DNA of 43,497 nucleotides from Hallerella sp964501065 (GTDB lineage Bacteria > Fibrobacterota > Fibrobacteria > Fibrobacterales > Fibrobacteraceae): the NCBI GenBank assembly GCA_964501065.1, contig CAZCRF010000016.1, positions 1-43,497 on the forward strand, read 5' to 3'. Every line of letters begins with the position of its first letter. Position 1 is the stretch's first letter. The notes under the pieces are model-generated. The model made no database searches. It had not been told where the DNA came from and was given only the letters and a program-made list of their open reading frames with translations. Positions 1 through 7,817 of this stretch are shown here, one piece after another. The translations under genes and the position numbers were made by a program.

Positions 1-312
1 CTCGATAGGCGCATTGTGCATTAGACCGATGTTCTTGCCGCTTCAGCGGCTTAGAGCAACGACCGCCAAGCCACGCTCAAGTTTGGCACGGAGCCGTGTC
101 CGCCGCGCGGTTCGTGCTGACACCCCTTTCCTTGCGCAAGCCTCACTTTCCCTAATCCCTGTTGTTCGCCGAATGTGCGATGAGGCGCAGCCGCTGAGGC
201 CAAAGGTGTCTATCTCGCTAGACCTCACTGCAACTGGATGTTTCGCTTCGCTCAACATGACTATGCCCCCTTGACTGTTAACGAACCACTAGCCGTATCC
301 TTCACAAAATTT
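1..312. repeat. Intergenic region with dispersed repeat, no gene
   Basis: I see no credible gene here; open frames are short and lack family signals. Several small perfect hairpins occur, e.g. GCCGC-TTCA-GCGGC near 37-50 and CACGG-AG-CCGTG near 88-99. Positions 229-261 carry the reverse complement of a repeat found again near 22016-22050 and in the 38.4-38.9 kb array (core GTCATGTTGAGC-GAAACATCC). The text GAACCACTAGCC near 285-297 resembles the degenerate CCACTA/TAGTGG words that flank the other copies. Confidence 0.6.
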
Positions 313-316
313 TTAT

Positions 317-377
317 TTAGCCTTGACTAACAAACGGATTGTATGTATATTTCTTCGTGAAAATTAGTCCAAGCTAA
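317..377 (+). promoter_or_regulatory. Paired TTAG-N6-CTAA dyads around the flavodoxin promoter
   Basis: Two inverted repeats of the same form flank the promoter: TTAG-CCTTGA-CTAA at 317-330, overlapping the -35 box, and TTAG-TCCAAG-CTAA at 364-377, just downstream of the expected start of transcription. Their centres lie 47 bp apart. Two matching dyads in these places look like a repressor operator pair. Flavodoxins are often induced by iron limitation or redox stress, but the regulator cannot be named. The 6-bp spacing does not fit the DtxR/IdeR consensus. Confidence 0.4.
323..351 (+). promoter_or_regulatory. Sigma-70-type promoter of the flavodoxin gene
   Basis: A -35 box TTGACT (323-328) and a -10 box TATATT (346-351) are separated by exactly 17 bp. 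Transcription would start near 358, giving a leader of about 34 nt before the flavodoxin start codon. This is one of the two best promoter matches in the window. Confidence 0.65.
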
Positions 378-391
378 TAAAGGATGTGACC

Positions 392-814
392 ATGAACGTG
401 GCTGTAATCTACTGGAGCGGTACCGGAAATACCGAAACGATGGCGAACAAAGTCCTCGAAGGCGCAGAAGCCGCCGGAGCGAACGCCAAGCTATTCACCT
501 GCTCGAATTTCAACCTTGCCGATGCGGATGGATTTGATTCGTTTGCGCTGGGTTGCCCGGCCATGGGTTCGGAAGAGCTCGAAGATTCCGAATTCCAACC
601 TCTCTACAACGACCTCAAGCCAAAGCTCGCCGGGAAAAAGGTCGCCCTGTTCGGCTCTTACGGTTGGGGCGGCGGCGAATGGATGCGCAACTGGGAAGCG
701 GACTGTTTCGAAGGCGGGCCAGTCAAAGCCTGCGACAGCGTCGTCGCGGAAGAAGCCCCGAGCGATGAAGTTTTGGAGCAGTGCAAGGAACTCGGCAAAT
801 CCCTCGCCAAATAA
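392..814 (+). CDS. Flavodoxin, short-chain
   Basis: A 140-aa soluble electron carrier that binds FMN and can replace ferredoxin in low-potential electron transfer. The phosphate-binding loop is visible at the N-terminus (VIYWSGTGNTE, about residues 5-15). The second FMN loop is GCPAMGSEELED (about 54-65), and the third segment is FGSYGWGGGEW (about 87-97), typical of clostridial-type short-chain flavodoxins. I chose ATG 392 over the in-frame GTG at 386 because AAAGGA (379-384) lies 7 nt upstream. It has its own promoter and is followed by a strong hairpin terminator, so it is probably monocistronic. The family assignment is secure; the physiological partner is not known. Confidence 0.95.
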   Translation: MNVAVIYWSGTGNTETMANKVLEGAEAAGANAKLFTCSNFNLADADGFDSFALGCPAMGSEELEDSEFQPLYNDLKPKLAGKKVALFGSYGWGGGEWMRNWEADCFEGGPVKACDSVVAEEAPSDEVLEQCKELGKSLAK

Positions 815-834
815 TTTTCAAGATATTGTCTCCT

Positions 835-880
835 GGAAGGTCGGAATCGCCCGAACGGGCTTCCGGCCTTCCATTTAAAA
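835..880 (+). terminator. Hairpin terminator after flavodoxin
   Basis: GGAAGGTCGGAA (835-846) pairs with TTCCGGCCTTCC (861-872), with one G-T pair. A second internal hairpin GCCCG-AA-CGGGC sits at 849-860. The stem is followed by ATTTAAAA. The T-run is short, but the stem is long and GC-rich. Confidence 0.6.
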
Positions 881-953
881 ATCCCGGCGGACGAACTTCC
901 TCCATACTTAAAATTTTATAGTTTTATTCATAACATCAACAAAGAGGTTCTTC

Positions 954-1172
954 ATGAATAAAGCGACCAAAGCTTTTATCGCCGGTGCGGCAGCCGGCAT
1001 CGCTGCCCTTAAAATTTTCAAAACGGAATCTTTCCGCAAAGGGTGCGCCCGAATCTTGAGTGCAGGCCTAGGCATCAAGAACGATGCAACAGAATTCGTC
1101 GAAACCGTCAAGGAAGAAGCCGAGGATCTGACCGCCGAGGCCGAGCAAAAAAAGAAACCGGCCAAGAAATAG
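954..1172 (+). CDS. Small PacL/DUF6110-like protein beside a metal P-type ATPase
   Basis: A 72-aa protein. Residues 7-22 (FIAGAAAGIAALKIF region) form a Gly/Ala-rich hydrophobic helix. A short basic segment with one Cys (FRKGCARIL) follows, then an acidic helix (EFVETVKEEAEDLTAEAE) and a Lys-rich tail. The layout matches small proteins encoded next to P1B ATPases: DUF6110 in Firmicutes and DUF1490/PacL in mycobacteria. PacL proteins act there as membrane scaffolds for the ATPase. The start ATG 954 has AAAGAGG 6 nt upstream. The ATPase starts 38 nt after the stop, so the two are probably co-transcribed. The role as ATPase partner is inferred from context and architecture, not from a confirmed domain match. 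Confidence 0.6.
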   Translation: MNKATKAFIAGAAAGIAALKIFKTESFRKGCARILSAGLGIKNDATEFVETVKEEAEDLTAEAEQKKKPAKK

Positions 1173-1210
1173 CCAAAGGCTAAAGTCGTCTTCCAATCCA
1201 GAGTGAATCC

Positions 1211-3301
1211 ATGCAATTTCACATTAGACATTCTTTGCCTGGTCGCATCCGGGTTGGATACGACAAATCGGAAATTTCACCTCAAAAAGCAGTCTTGGCG
1301 AAAAGCCTAATATCCGTCCAACAAGGCATCGTCCAAGTCTCGGTGAATCCCGTCACGGCGGCTTTTTTAGTCCGCTACGACACCCAAAAACTTTCCGAAA
1401 GGCAAGTACTCGGTTTTTTCAAGTCGCTCACGTCAAAATACTTGGACAATGAAGACTTGCTGGCCTCGGTGCAAGCCCCACGACGGCAACCGACGCTTTT
1501 GAGCGAACTGCTCCAGATGACGGCGGTGCATTTGATACAAAAGGCCCTGCCCCAGCCGCTTCTCCTCGCCGTGCGGATTTTCAACTTGACTCCGCGCATT
1601 TTCAAGGGCGTTCGCGTCCTCGCTTCGGGAAAGCCGTTCCATTCGGAAGTCCTCGACGCGGCAGCCATTTCCATGGCGATTGCCACCGGCGACATGCGGA
1701 CGGCGGCGAACATCCACTTTTTACTGAACATCGGCGAGACCATCGAAGATTTCACCAAGAAGCAGTCTTACAGCAACTTGGCGAACTCCATCCTTTCCGA
1801 GAACGACAAAGTCCAACTGGTGAAGGGAACCGAGGAAAAGACCGTTCATTTGTACGAAGTCAAGATCGGGGACACTGTCGCTGTCCGGACGGGCGGAATG
1901 ATTCCCGTCGACGGGGAAATCATCCGGGGGGAGGCTCTAGTCGACCAATCGACCATCACGGGGGAACCTCTCGCCGTCGAAAAGCGCGTGGGAAGCTCAG
2001 TCTTCGCCGGGACGACCGTGCAAGAGGGCGAATTGTTCGTGAAAGTCCGCGTCATCGGGAACAAGACGAAGGTGCGGAACATCCTTTCGATGATCGACTC
2101 TTCCCAAGCCTACAAGGTTTCCTCCCAAATCCGCTCCGAGATGTTGGCGGATCAACTGGTGAAATACAACTTCTTGCTCGCCCTGGGAACTTTTCTGTTC
2201 ACGCGCAACATCACCAAGGTCGTCTCCACCCTCATGGTCGATTATTCCTGCGCGATGAAGCTCGCCGCGCCAATCGCCATCCTCAGCGCCATGCGCGAAG
2301 CCGCCGAGAACGGCATCCTGGTCAAAGGCGGGAAATTCCTCGAAGACGCTGCCAAGGCGGACACGGTCGTTTTCGACAAAACGGGGACCCTCACCGCCGC
2401 GACCCCGAAGCTTTCCCGTATCATCCCTTGTCAAAAGATGAGCGAAGACGACATTCTCCGCATCGCCGCCTGCCTTGAAGAACACTTCGCCCACCCGGTC
2501 GCAAAGGCAATCGTCAGCGAATCGAACCGGCGAAAGCTCAAGCACCCCGAAGACCACGCCAAAGTGGAATACGTGATTGCCCACGGCATTGCGACCTCCC
2601 TCAACGGGAAAAGGTTGCTCATCGGCAGCAAACATTTCATCTTTGAAGACGAAAAAGTCAAAAAGCCCAAAGGCGTTGAAAAAATCCAAGAAGAGGCGAT
2701 TGCAAGCGGAGAGTCCCTGCTCTATCTGGCGGAAAAGGACAAACTCCTCGGCATCCTGGCCATCTCGGATCCCGTCCGCGAAAACGCTCGGGAAATCGTT
2801 TCGACCCTTCACCGAAGCGGCATCGTCAACTGCACGATGATCACGGGGGACGACGAAGGCGCGGCCAAGACGGCTGCAACTAGAACGGGAATCGACCACT
2901 ACATTTCACGCGCCCTCCCGGAAGACAAGGTCGCCTACATCGCCGGGGAAAAGAAAAAAGGGCACAGAGTCATCATGATAGGCGACGGCATCAACGACGC
3001 CCCGGCGCTAGCCAAAGCGGACACGGGAATCGCCATGGGCGACAGCGCGGCCATCACGGGGGAAACTGCGGACATCGTCCTTTCCGCAGAAAGCGGCCTC
3101 GAAGGACTTGTCAAGATCCGCACTTTGGGGACGCGGCTCATGGAAAAAATCGATGCGAACAATACGGGAATCGTCGCAGTCAATTCTGCATTGATGCTAG
3201 GCGGTCTATTCGGATACGTCTCACCGGCGACGGCGGCACTGCTTCACAACCTGTCGACAATCCTCTTCAGCGTCAAGGCAGCGGAACCGCTCTTGAAATA
3301 A
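1211..3301 (+). CDS. P1B-type heavy-metal-translocating ATPase with non-canonical metal motif
   Basis: A 696-aa inner-membrane metal pump. The N-terminal 90 residues look like a degenerate heavy-metal-associated domain (HSLPGRIRV, ending near VRYD) without a CxxC pair. The catalytic core is complete: TGEP at 250-253, the phosphorylated Asp in DKTGT at 389, the P1B HP dipeptide in HFAHPVAK (about 425), and GDGINDAPA at 591-599. The usual intramembrane CPC/SPC/CPx metal motif is absent. At the corresponding place, just before the P-domain, the sequence is DYSCAMKLAAP with Cys 347. This suggests a metal preference outside the common Cu/Zn/Cd classes, perhaps as in the Mn/Zn-associated mycobacterial CtpC group; substrate is unknown. 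It follows the PacL-like gene and ends 2 bp from a convergent gene. Confidence 0.9.
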   Translation: MQFHIRHSLPGRIRVGYDKSEISPQKAVLAKSLISVQQGIVQVSVNPVTAAFLVRYDTQKLSERQVLGFFKSLTSKYLDNEDLLASVQAPRRQPTLLSELLQMTAVHLIQKALPQPLLLAVRIFNLTPRIFKGVRVLASGKPFHSEVLDAAAISMAIATGDMRTAANIHFLLNIGETIEDFTKKQSYSNLANSILSENDKVQLVKGTEEKTVHLYEVKIGDTVAVRTGGMIPVDGEIIRGEALVDQSTITGEPLAVEKRVGSSVFAGTTVQEGELFVKVRVIGNKTKVRNILSMIDSSQAYKVSSQIRSEMLADQLVKYNFLLALGTFLFTRNITKVVSTLMVDYSCAMKLAAPIAILSAMREAAENGILVKGGKFLEDAAKADTVVFDKTGTLTAATPKLSRIIPCQKMSEDDILRIAACLEEHFAHPVAKAIVSESNRRKLKHPEDHAKVEYVIAHGIATSLNGKRLLIGSKHFIFEDEKVKKPKGVEKIQEEAIASGESLLYLAEKDKLLGILAISDPVRENAREIVSTLHRSGIVNCTMITGDDEGAAKTAATRTGIDHYISRALPEDKVAYIAGEKKKGHRVIMIGDGINDAPALAKADTGIAMGDSAAITGETADIVLSAESGLEGLVKIRTLGTRLMEKIDANNTGIVAVNSALMLGGLFGYVSPATAALLHNLSTILFSVKAAEPLLK

Positions 3302-3303
3302 AG

Positions 3304-4095
3304 TCAGCCGATCCATTTGTCGAAGTCGATGTCGGCCACCTGCTCCGCAATGATATCCGGCTGCCGGGCCAAGCGTTGCACATCGCGACGCTTCGTCTCC
3401 CCGCAGAGAACAAGTGCGAAGCGGCAGCCCGCGCGGACGGCCAATTCAAAATCCGTGTAGAGCCTGTCCCCGACAAAAAGAATCTCTTCCGGCTTCAAGT
3501 TTTGCCCCTTCACCAACGGCGAGAGCATTTCGGGATTCGGCTTGCCGAAAACGCGCGAAGGTTCCCGCCCGGTCGCCGCTTTGAATAGCGCCATGAAGCT
3601 GCCGATGTCGGGAACGGGTCCCTGTTCATCGGGACAGACGAAATCCGCATGAGTCACCCAAAAATCCGCCCCGCGTTCGAGCCTCCAGGAGACTTCGCAC
3701 AAATCCCGATAATTGAAGGAGGAGTGGTAAGCGACAAGGACCAGCTCCGTGTCCTCTATCGACGGATGCAAGTCCAGGGACGGAGCCTCCGAGGCGAACC
3801 ATTCGACGACTTCCGGGTTGGCAAACAGATGCACCTTCCGAATCTTTTTTCGGCGGATTTCCGACAGGGCGAAGGTCATGGCGGAAAGGATGCGGCCTTT
3901 CGCTTGCAAGGGAAGCCCCATGCGCAAAAGGCTGTTCGTGTAAAAGACCAGGGATTTGCTCGTGTTGTTCGAAAGATAATAGACGGGAAGCCTTTCCGCC
4001 ACCCTCTGCACCGTTTCCACGGCCTTCGGGTAGGGCTTTTTGGAAAGGTAGAGAGTCCCGTCCAAATCGAAAACGACAGCCTTGATGTGCACCAT
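3304..4095 (-). CDS. HAD-superfamily phosphatase, NagD (HAD-IIA) type
   Basis: A 263-aa cytoplasmic phosphatase. Motif I is VVFDLDGTLYLS (Asp nucleophile), motif II is YLSNNTSKS, the conserved Lys lies in FGKPNPEM, and motif III is FVGDRLYTDFELA, together typical of the NagD/p-nitrophenylphosphatase branch with a C2 cap. Family members hydrolyse nucleotide or sugar phosphates, or phosphoglycolate; the substrate cannot be told from sequence. I use ATG 4095; an in-frame TTG at 4104 would add three residues and neither has a clear ribosome site. It is divergent from rsmE with only 29 bp between start codons. Confidence 0.88.
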   Translation of the reverse strand: MVHIKAVVFDLDGTLYLSKKPYPKAVETVQRVAERLPVYYLSNNTSKSLVFYTNSLLRMGLPLQAKGRILSAMTFALSEIRRKKIRKVHLFANPEVVEWFASEAPSLDLHPSIEDTELVLVAYHSSFNYRDLCEVSWRLERGADFWVTHADFVCPDEQGPVPDIGSFMALFKAATGREPSRVFGKPNPEMLSPLVKGQNLKPEEILFVGDRLYTDFELAVRAGCRFALVLCGETKRRDVQRLARQPDIIAEQVADIDFDKWIG

Positions 4096-4109
4096 GCGCC
4101 CCAATTTAG

Positions 4110-4115
4110 TATAAT
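4110..4115 (+). promoter_or_regulatory. Perfect -10 element close upstream of rsmE
   Basis: A perfect TATAAT lies only 9 nt before the rsmE start codon. If it is used, the transcript would have almost no leader. No good -35 box is seen 16-18 bp upstream. Confidence 0.35.
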
Positions 4116-4124
4116 TGGAATCCT

Positions 4125-4829
4125 ATGAAATCGCCGGACACTTTTTTTTACGCCCCGGAGCTTTCCCCGGGAACATTACCCCTTTCCGAGGAAGAGAGCA
4201 GCCACGCCGTCCGGGTCTGCCGCGCAAGGGAGGGCGACATTTTGGACTTGACGGACGGGAACGGCAAATTGGCGAAGGGGACCGTCGAAAAGGCGAATCC
4301 GAAGGAGTGCCTCGTCCGCGTCGATTCCGTGGAAATTTCGAAAAGCCCACGTCCCCAGCTGCATCTGGGAATCGCCTGCCTCAAGGATGACGCAAACGAG
4401 GAGGTCGCCCTGCACGTTTCCGAGATGGAAGTCGCAAGCATCACCCTTCTCCGCACGGAGCGTTCCGAGGAGCCCAAGGATTCGGGGCTGCAAAAGACAG
4501 TCCGCCGTTGCGAACGGAAGGCCTTGGTCAGCCTAAAGCAATCGCTCAAGGCTTGGATGACGGAAATCCGCGGACCCGTCCCGCTGGCGGAATGGCTCGA
4601 CAGTTATTCCGGCGACATCCTCTTGTGCGACATCGGCGGAAAAGATTCCGTCGAAGCTCCCACCCGGGAAACGACCCTCCTCGTCGGACCGGAAGGCGGT
4701 TTCTCCCCCCGCGAGACTCAACAAATTTTGAACTACCGACGCGGGAAAGTCGAACTTTTAAAACTGGGAAAGACGCGGCTCCGGGCAAGGACTGCGGCCA
4801 TCGTCGGCATCGGGAAGGTCATCCGCTAA
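4125..4829 (+). CDS. rsmE: 16S rRNA (uracil-1498-N3)-methyltransferase RsmE
   Basis: A 234-aa SPOUT-class methyltransferase that uses S-adenosylmethionine to methylate N3 of U1498 in 16S rRNA. The N-terminal PUA-like part includes HAVRVCRAREGD. The C-terminal trefoil-knot motifs are LLVGPEGGFSPRE (about 186-198) and LLKLGKTRLRARTAAIVG (near the end), the usual RsmE signature, though the common LR-x-ETA is RARTA here. Length is typical. The start codon has only GGA 5-7 nt upstream and a TATAAT 9 nt upstream. slyD follows after 52 nt on the same strand. Confidence 0.93.
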   Translation: MKSPDTFFYAPELSPGTLPLSEEESSHAVRVCRAREGDILDLTDGNGKLAKGTVEKANPKECLVRVDSVEISKSPRPQLHLGIACLKDDANEEVALHVSEMEVASITLLRTERSEEPKDSGLQKTVRRCERKALVSLKQSLKAWMTEIRGPVPLAEWLDSYSGDILLCDIGGKDSVEAPTRETTLLVGPEGGFSPRETQQILNYRRGKVELLKLGKTRLRARTAAIVGIGKVIR

Positions 4830-4881
4830 CGGCTGCGGAAAATATCTATCTTTGGGGAAATTTCAACACAAAGGAATCACC

Positions 4882-5457
4882 ATGCCGATTGCAGACAACA
4901 CCAAAGTGGCCATTCACTACACTCTCAAGGACGATTCGGGAGAGGTCATCGACTCTTCTGCAGGCAAAGAACCCTTGAACTACGTCCAAGGGCGCGGCAT
5001 GATTGTTGCAGGGCTAGAAAAGGCCTTGGCCGGAAAGGAAGTCGGGGACAAGTTCTCCGTGGAAGTTTCCCCGGCGGAAGGTTACGGCGAACGCAACCCG
5101 GAACTGGTGCGCTCCATTCCGCGGAACGCCTTCCAGGCCGAAGAGATTCATCCGGGGATGACCTTCTACGCGAACACTCCCGCCGGCGCAATCCCTCTGA
5201 CCGTGACGAAGGTGGAAGAAGAAAACGTCACCGTTGACATGAATCACGAACTGGCCGGCAAGACACTCCACTTTGAAATCGAAGTCATGGGAGCGGAACC
5301 GATGAGCGAAGCGGAAATCCAGGAATTGGACGCTCCGCACGAACATCACTGTTGCGGAAAGCACAAGCACGACGGCGAGCACCATTGCTGCCACGGGGAC
5401 GGCCATTCGGACGAAGGCGGCGAGCACCACTGCTGCTGCAAAGAAGGCAAAGCTTAG
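4882..5457 (+). CDS. slyD: FKBP-type peptidyl-prolyl isomerase, SlyD-like, with metal-binding tail
   Basis: A 191-aa cytosolic prolyl isomerase and chaperone. The FKBP part opens with VAIHYTLKDDSGEVIDSS, followed by LNYVQGRGMIVAGLEKAL. The insert-in-flap chaperone domain is at about 70-125 (YGERNPELVRSIPRNAF region), and the barrel closes with NHELAGKTLHFEIEV. The last 40 residues hold 11 His and 7 Cys in HHCC-type clusters, as in metal-binding SlyD proteins that deliver nickel. I chose ATG 4882 with AAAGGA upstream; the frame extends to a TTG at 4852 but that part has no family similarity. Confidence 0.93.
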   Translation: MPIADNTKVAIHYTLKDDSGEVIDSSAGKEPLNYVQGRGMIVAGLEKALAGKEVGDKFSVEVSPAEGYGERNPELVRSIPRNAFQAEEIHPGMTFYANTPAGAIPLTVTKVEEENVTVDMNHELAGKTLHFEIEVMGAEPMSEAEIQELDAPHEHHCCGKHKHDGEHHCCHGDGHSDEGGEHHCCCKEGKA

Positions 5458-5685
5458 CCTTTCATTCTGCGCTGCATCGCCATTCCGAGCGTTTAGAGAT
5501 ATATCCGCCAAACGCAACTGTCCGGTTTGCAACCGCAGGGTTCCAAGGACTGAAGTTCCGGGTTTCCGCAAAATTTTTTCTCACGGGGGGGGACATTCCG
5601 CCTGGAGGAGCGTCTATACAGAGGGCGCCCGATTGCGGGCGGCCGCCGGGCGGAGGCGTTCCGCCGGAAAGAAAGGAAACATATC

Positions 5686-6651
5686 ATGGAACTCCAGTTC
5701 AAGTCCGACGCCGAGAGGAGGGATTTTGAAAGGTTCAAGGGGGCGGGCGTCTACGCCGACCTCATGCTCGACTACACGTTCAAGAAAGCGTTCGACCCGG
5801 ACTCCGAGAACAAGGTCTGCCTCATCGCGCTCCTGAACGCCCTGCTCGAGGGCGAGATCGACTCCCCCATCGAGGACGTGCGCTCCCGCGACAAGGAGAT
5901 CCCCGGGCAGTCGCGCGAGGGGCGTACGACCGTCTTCGACATCTACTGCACCGACGACCGCGGGCGGCGCTTCATCATCGAGATGCAAATCGCCGACCGG
6001 GGCAACATCGTCTCCCGGTCCATCTTCTACGCGGCGCAGGCGGTGGTCTCCCAGGGCAGCCGCGGCGGGGGCTACGACTACTCCCTCTGCCCCGTCTTCA
6101 CGGTCGTCCTCATGGAGTTCCGGGCCTTCCCGGACGACCGTTGCGTCCACAACGCGCGCCTCCGCGAGAGGGACGGCCGGGACATCGGCGGCGCGCTGCA
6201 CTTCACCTTCGTGGAGTTCCCGAAGTTCGTGAAGCGGGCGGGGGAGCTCGAGACGGACCTCGACAGGGGCCTTTACGCCCTGAAGCACATCAAGGAGATG
6301 CGCGAAATGCCCCCGGACTACGCGGGCGGCGCGTTCGAGCCCTTGTTCCGGGCGGCGAAATTGGCTAGATTGACGAGAGAGGAATTGGCTATGATCACCT
6401 TGGAACAGAAACGCAAATGGGACGAGTACGCCATCCGCAAGCACCACGAGGACTCCCTGGCGCGGGCCCGCGTCGAGGCCGCTGCGGAAGGGCGCGCGAA
6501 AGGGCGCGCAGAAGGGCGCGCTGAAGGCTTGGCTGAGGGTCTAGCGGAGGGTCGGCGCGAAATGGCAAAATCCATGCTCGCCGACGAGATGCCGATAGAC
6601 AAGATAGTCCAGTATTCCGGGCTTTCGGAAGAGGAAATCCGGGAACTGTGA
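5686..6651 (+). CDS. Rpn/PD-(D/E)XK nuclease family transposase-like protein
   Basis: A 321-aa member of the Rpn family (often annotated 'putative transposase/invertase', PDDEXK_2). The nuclease core is clear: DYTFKKAF and ALLNALLEG at the N-terminus, then Asp 85 (VFDIYC) and Glu 99-x-Gln 101 (IIEMQ), matching the D...E-x-Q form of the family. Residues about 258-290 are a tandem A-E-G-R/L repeat encoded by 12-bp DNA units, followed by a C-terminal helix (IVQYSGLSEEEI). Related E. coli Rpn proteins cut DNA and raise RecA-independent recombination. Codon use is markedly GC-richer than in the neighbours, suggesting transfer. AAAGGA precedes ATG 5686; a run of eight G (5585-5592) lies 94 bp upstream. 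Confidence 0.88.
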   Translation: MELQFKSDAERRDFERFKGAGVYADLMLDYTFKKAFDPDSENKVCLIALLNALLEGEIDSPIEDVRSRDKEIPGQSREGRTTVFDIYCTDDRGRRFIIEMQIADRGNIVSRSIFYAAQAVVSQGSRGGGYDYSLCPVFTVVLMEFRAFPDDRCVHNARLRERDGRDIGGALHFTFVEFPKFVKRAGELETDLDRGLYALKHIKEMREMPPDYAGGAFEPLFRAAKLARLTREELAMITLEQKRKWDEYAIRKHHEDSLARARVEAAAEGRAKGRAEGRAEGLAEGLAEGRREMAKSMLADEMPIDKIVQYSGLSEEEIREL

Positions 6652-6655
6652 AATT

Positions 6656-6689
6656 GAAGTTCGAGACGGGCGTCCCCGTCGCGAACTTC
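6656..6689 (+). terminator. Hairpin just after the Rpn-like gene
   Basis: GAAGTTCG (6656-6663) pairs perfectly with CGAACTTC (6682-6689), and an inner stem GACGGG/CCCGTC lies at 6665-6680. No T-run follows, so it may be a Rho-dependent end, an RNA stabiliser or the edge of a transferred segment. Confidence 0.4.
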
Positions 6690-6820
6690 CCTTCCTGCGC
6701 AAACTCTGCGACAGGATGTTTTCGTCTTTATGCGACACAGACGGCGGTCTGCCGTCCACGACATCGAGTGTCTAACGAAAAGAAAGCGAACAACAGGGAA
6801 TTGTCTTCGGGAATCGCAGC

Positions 6821-7729
6821 CTAATCGGCAATCGTCACGGTCAACTTGTAAGCCTGGGGCAACTGCTCCTTTGTCGCGAGGCTCTCTGAATAGCGGACGA
6901 CGACGTAATAAGCCAGATAATCCGTCACCGTGTTCGTTCCGCACTCGTGGATGTCGCCGATGCCGAAGGTCGTGTCGATTTCCGAAAGAGTCTTTTTGCC
7001 ATTCACCATATCGACTGTCAAGAACTCCTCGTTATCGACCGTGCAACCGTCCGGAGCGTCGGCGATTTTCGAAGGACCGAGAACGGCCAGTTCCAAGGGG
7101 ATCGCCTCGGACAGCCCGCTGAGCACGACGGAGACCGTGTCGCGCTTTTTCAAATAAATGCGGAAGTAATCCTCGTTGTCCTTGCAAATCTTGCTGTATT
7201 GACCGCCCAAGATGCCCGTGACCGTCACCCCCTTGGCAAGCTTCGCCCCGTTGAAGAAAGTCGCAGAATCCGCCAAATCCTCCGCAGTGAGGGGATTTTC
7301 ATTGGACAGGCAGGAGCCTTCCGCATTCTTCCCGTATTCGTCATGGTCCAAGAACGGATACGTGGAGAACGTCACCGACTGCGCTTTCGCCTTGTTGCCG
7401 TCGTCATCCTTCAAATTCGTGAAAGTCAGCGTGTCGTAATCGCTCGCCGGTTCAAAGCGCGGAATGCCCGCCACCGTGTCCGAAGCCCCGATGATGTAAA
7501 TTTTCGACTTCTTCTGCTTGACGACCGTGATGGGGACGTTGGACGTCACGAGGGAATCGTCAAAATCGTCGATGTCCTTGTCGAAGACCGCGACAAGGGT
7601 GTCCATCGGGGAGACGCTCCCGAAAACGCTCTTGAGCTTTGGAGGGTCGTGATCCACCGAACCGCAAGCTGCAAGTCCGAAAAGGGAAAGGCCGAGTGCC
7701 GCAGGAATGATGCCCTTGAAAATGCGCAT
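6821..7729 (-). CDS. Lipoprotein with Ig-like and PPC-like domains
   Basis: A 302-aa secreted lipoprotein. The N-terminus has basic residues, a hydrophobic stretch and the lipobox GLAAC with Cys 22. Residues about 30-125 resemble a bacterial Ig-like fold (SPMDTLVAVFDKDID, later YDTLTFTNLKDDDGN). Residues about 180-300 resemble a pre-peptidase C-terminal (PPC-like) beta sandwich (EDYFRIYLKKRDTVSVVLSG). No catalytic motif is seen. GGAG lies 7 nt before ATG 7729. It is divergent from the PBP1A gene with 88 bp between starts. The lipoprotein call is firm; the function is unknown. Confidence 0.75.
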   Translation of the reverse strand: MRIFKGIIPAALGLSLFGLAACGSVDHDPPKLKSVFGSVSPMDTLVAVFDKDIDDFDDSLVTSNVPITVVKQKKSKIYIIGASDTVAGIPRFEPASDYDTLTFTNLKDDDGNKAKAQSVTFSTYPFLDHDEYGKNAEGSCLSNENPLTAEDLADSATFFNGAKLAKGVTVTGILGGQYSKICKDNEDYFRIYLKKRDTVSVVLSGLSEAIPLELAVLGPSKIADAPDGCTVDNEEFLTVDMVNGKKTLSEIDTTFGIGDIHECGTNTVTDYLAYYVVVRYSESLATKEQLPQAYKLTVTIAD

Positions 7730-7817
7730 TTCAAAACTCCGTCTAAAATTTTTCCAGATATAAAGTTACATTTTGCAAAAACTTTCGTGAATCCCCATCT
7801 GTAGATAGTGTGATAAA

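Noticed and set aside
317..377. DtxR/IdeR or Fur box at the flavodoxin promoter
   Set aside because: The half-sites TTAG/CTAA are separated by 6 bp instead of 11 as in DtxR/IdeR, and no Fur-like GATAAT repeats are present.
5686..6651. The Rpn-like protein as the invertase for the pilus switch
   Set aside because: It is a PD-(D/E)XK nuclease type, not a serine, tyrosine or Piv-type recombinase, and has no known site-specific inversion activity.
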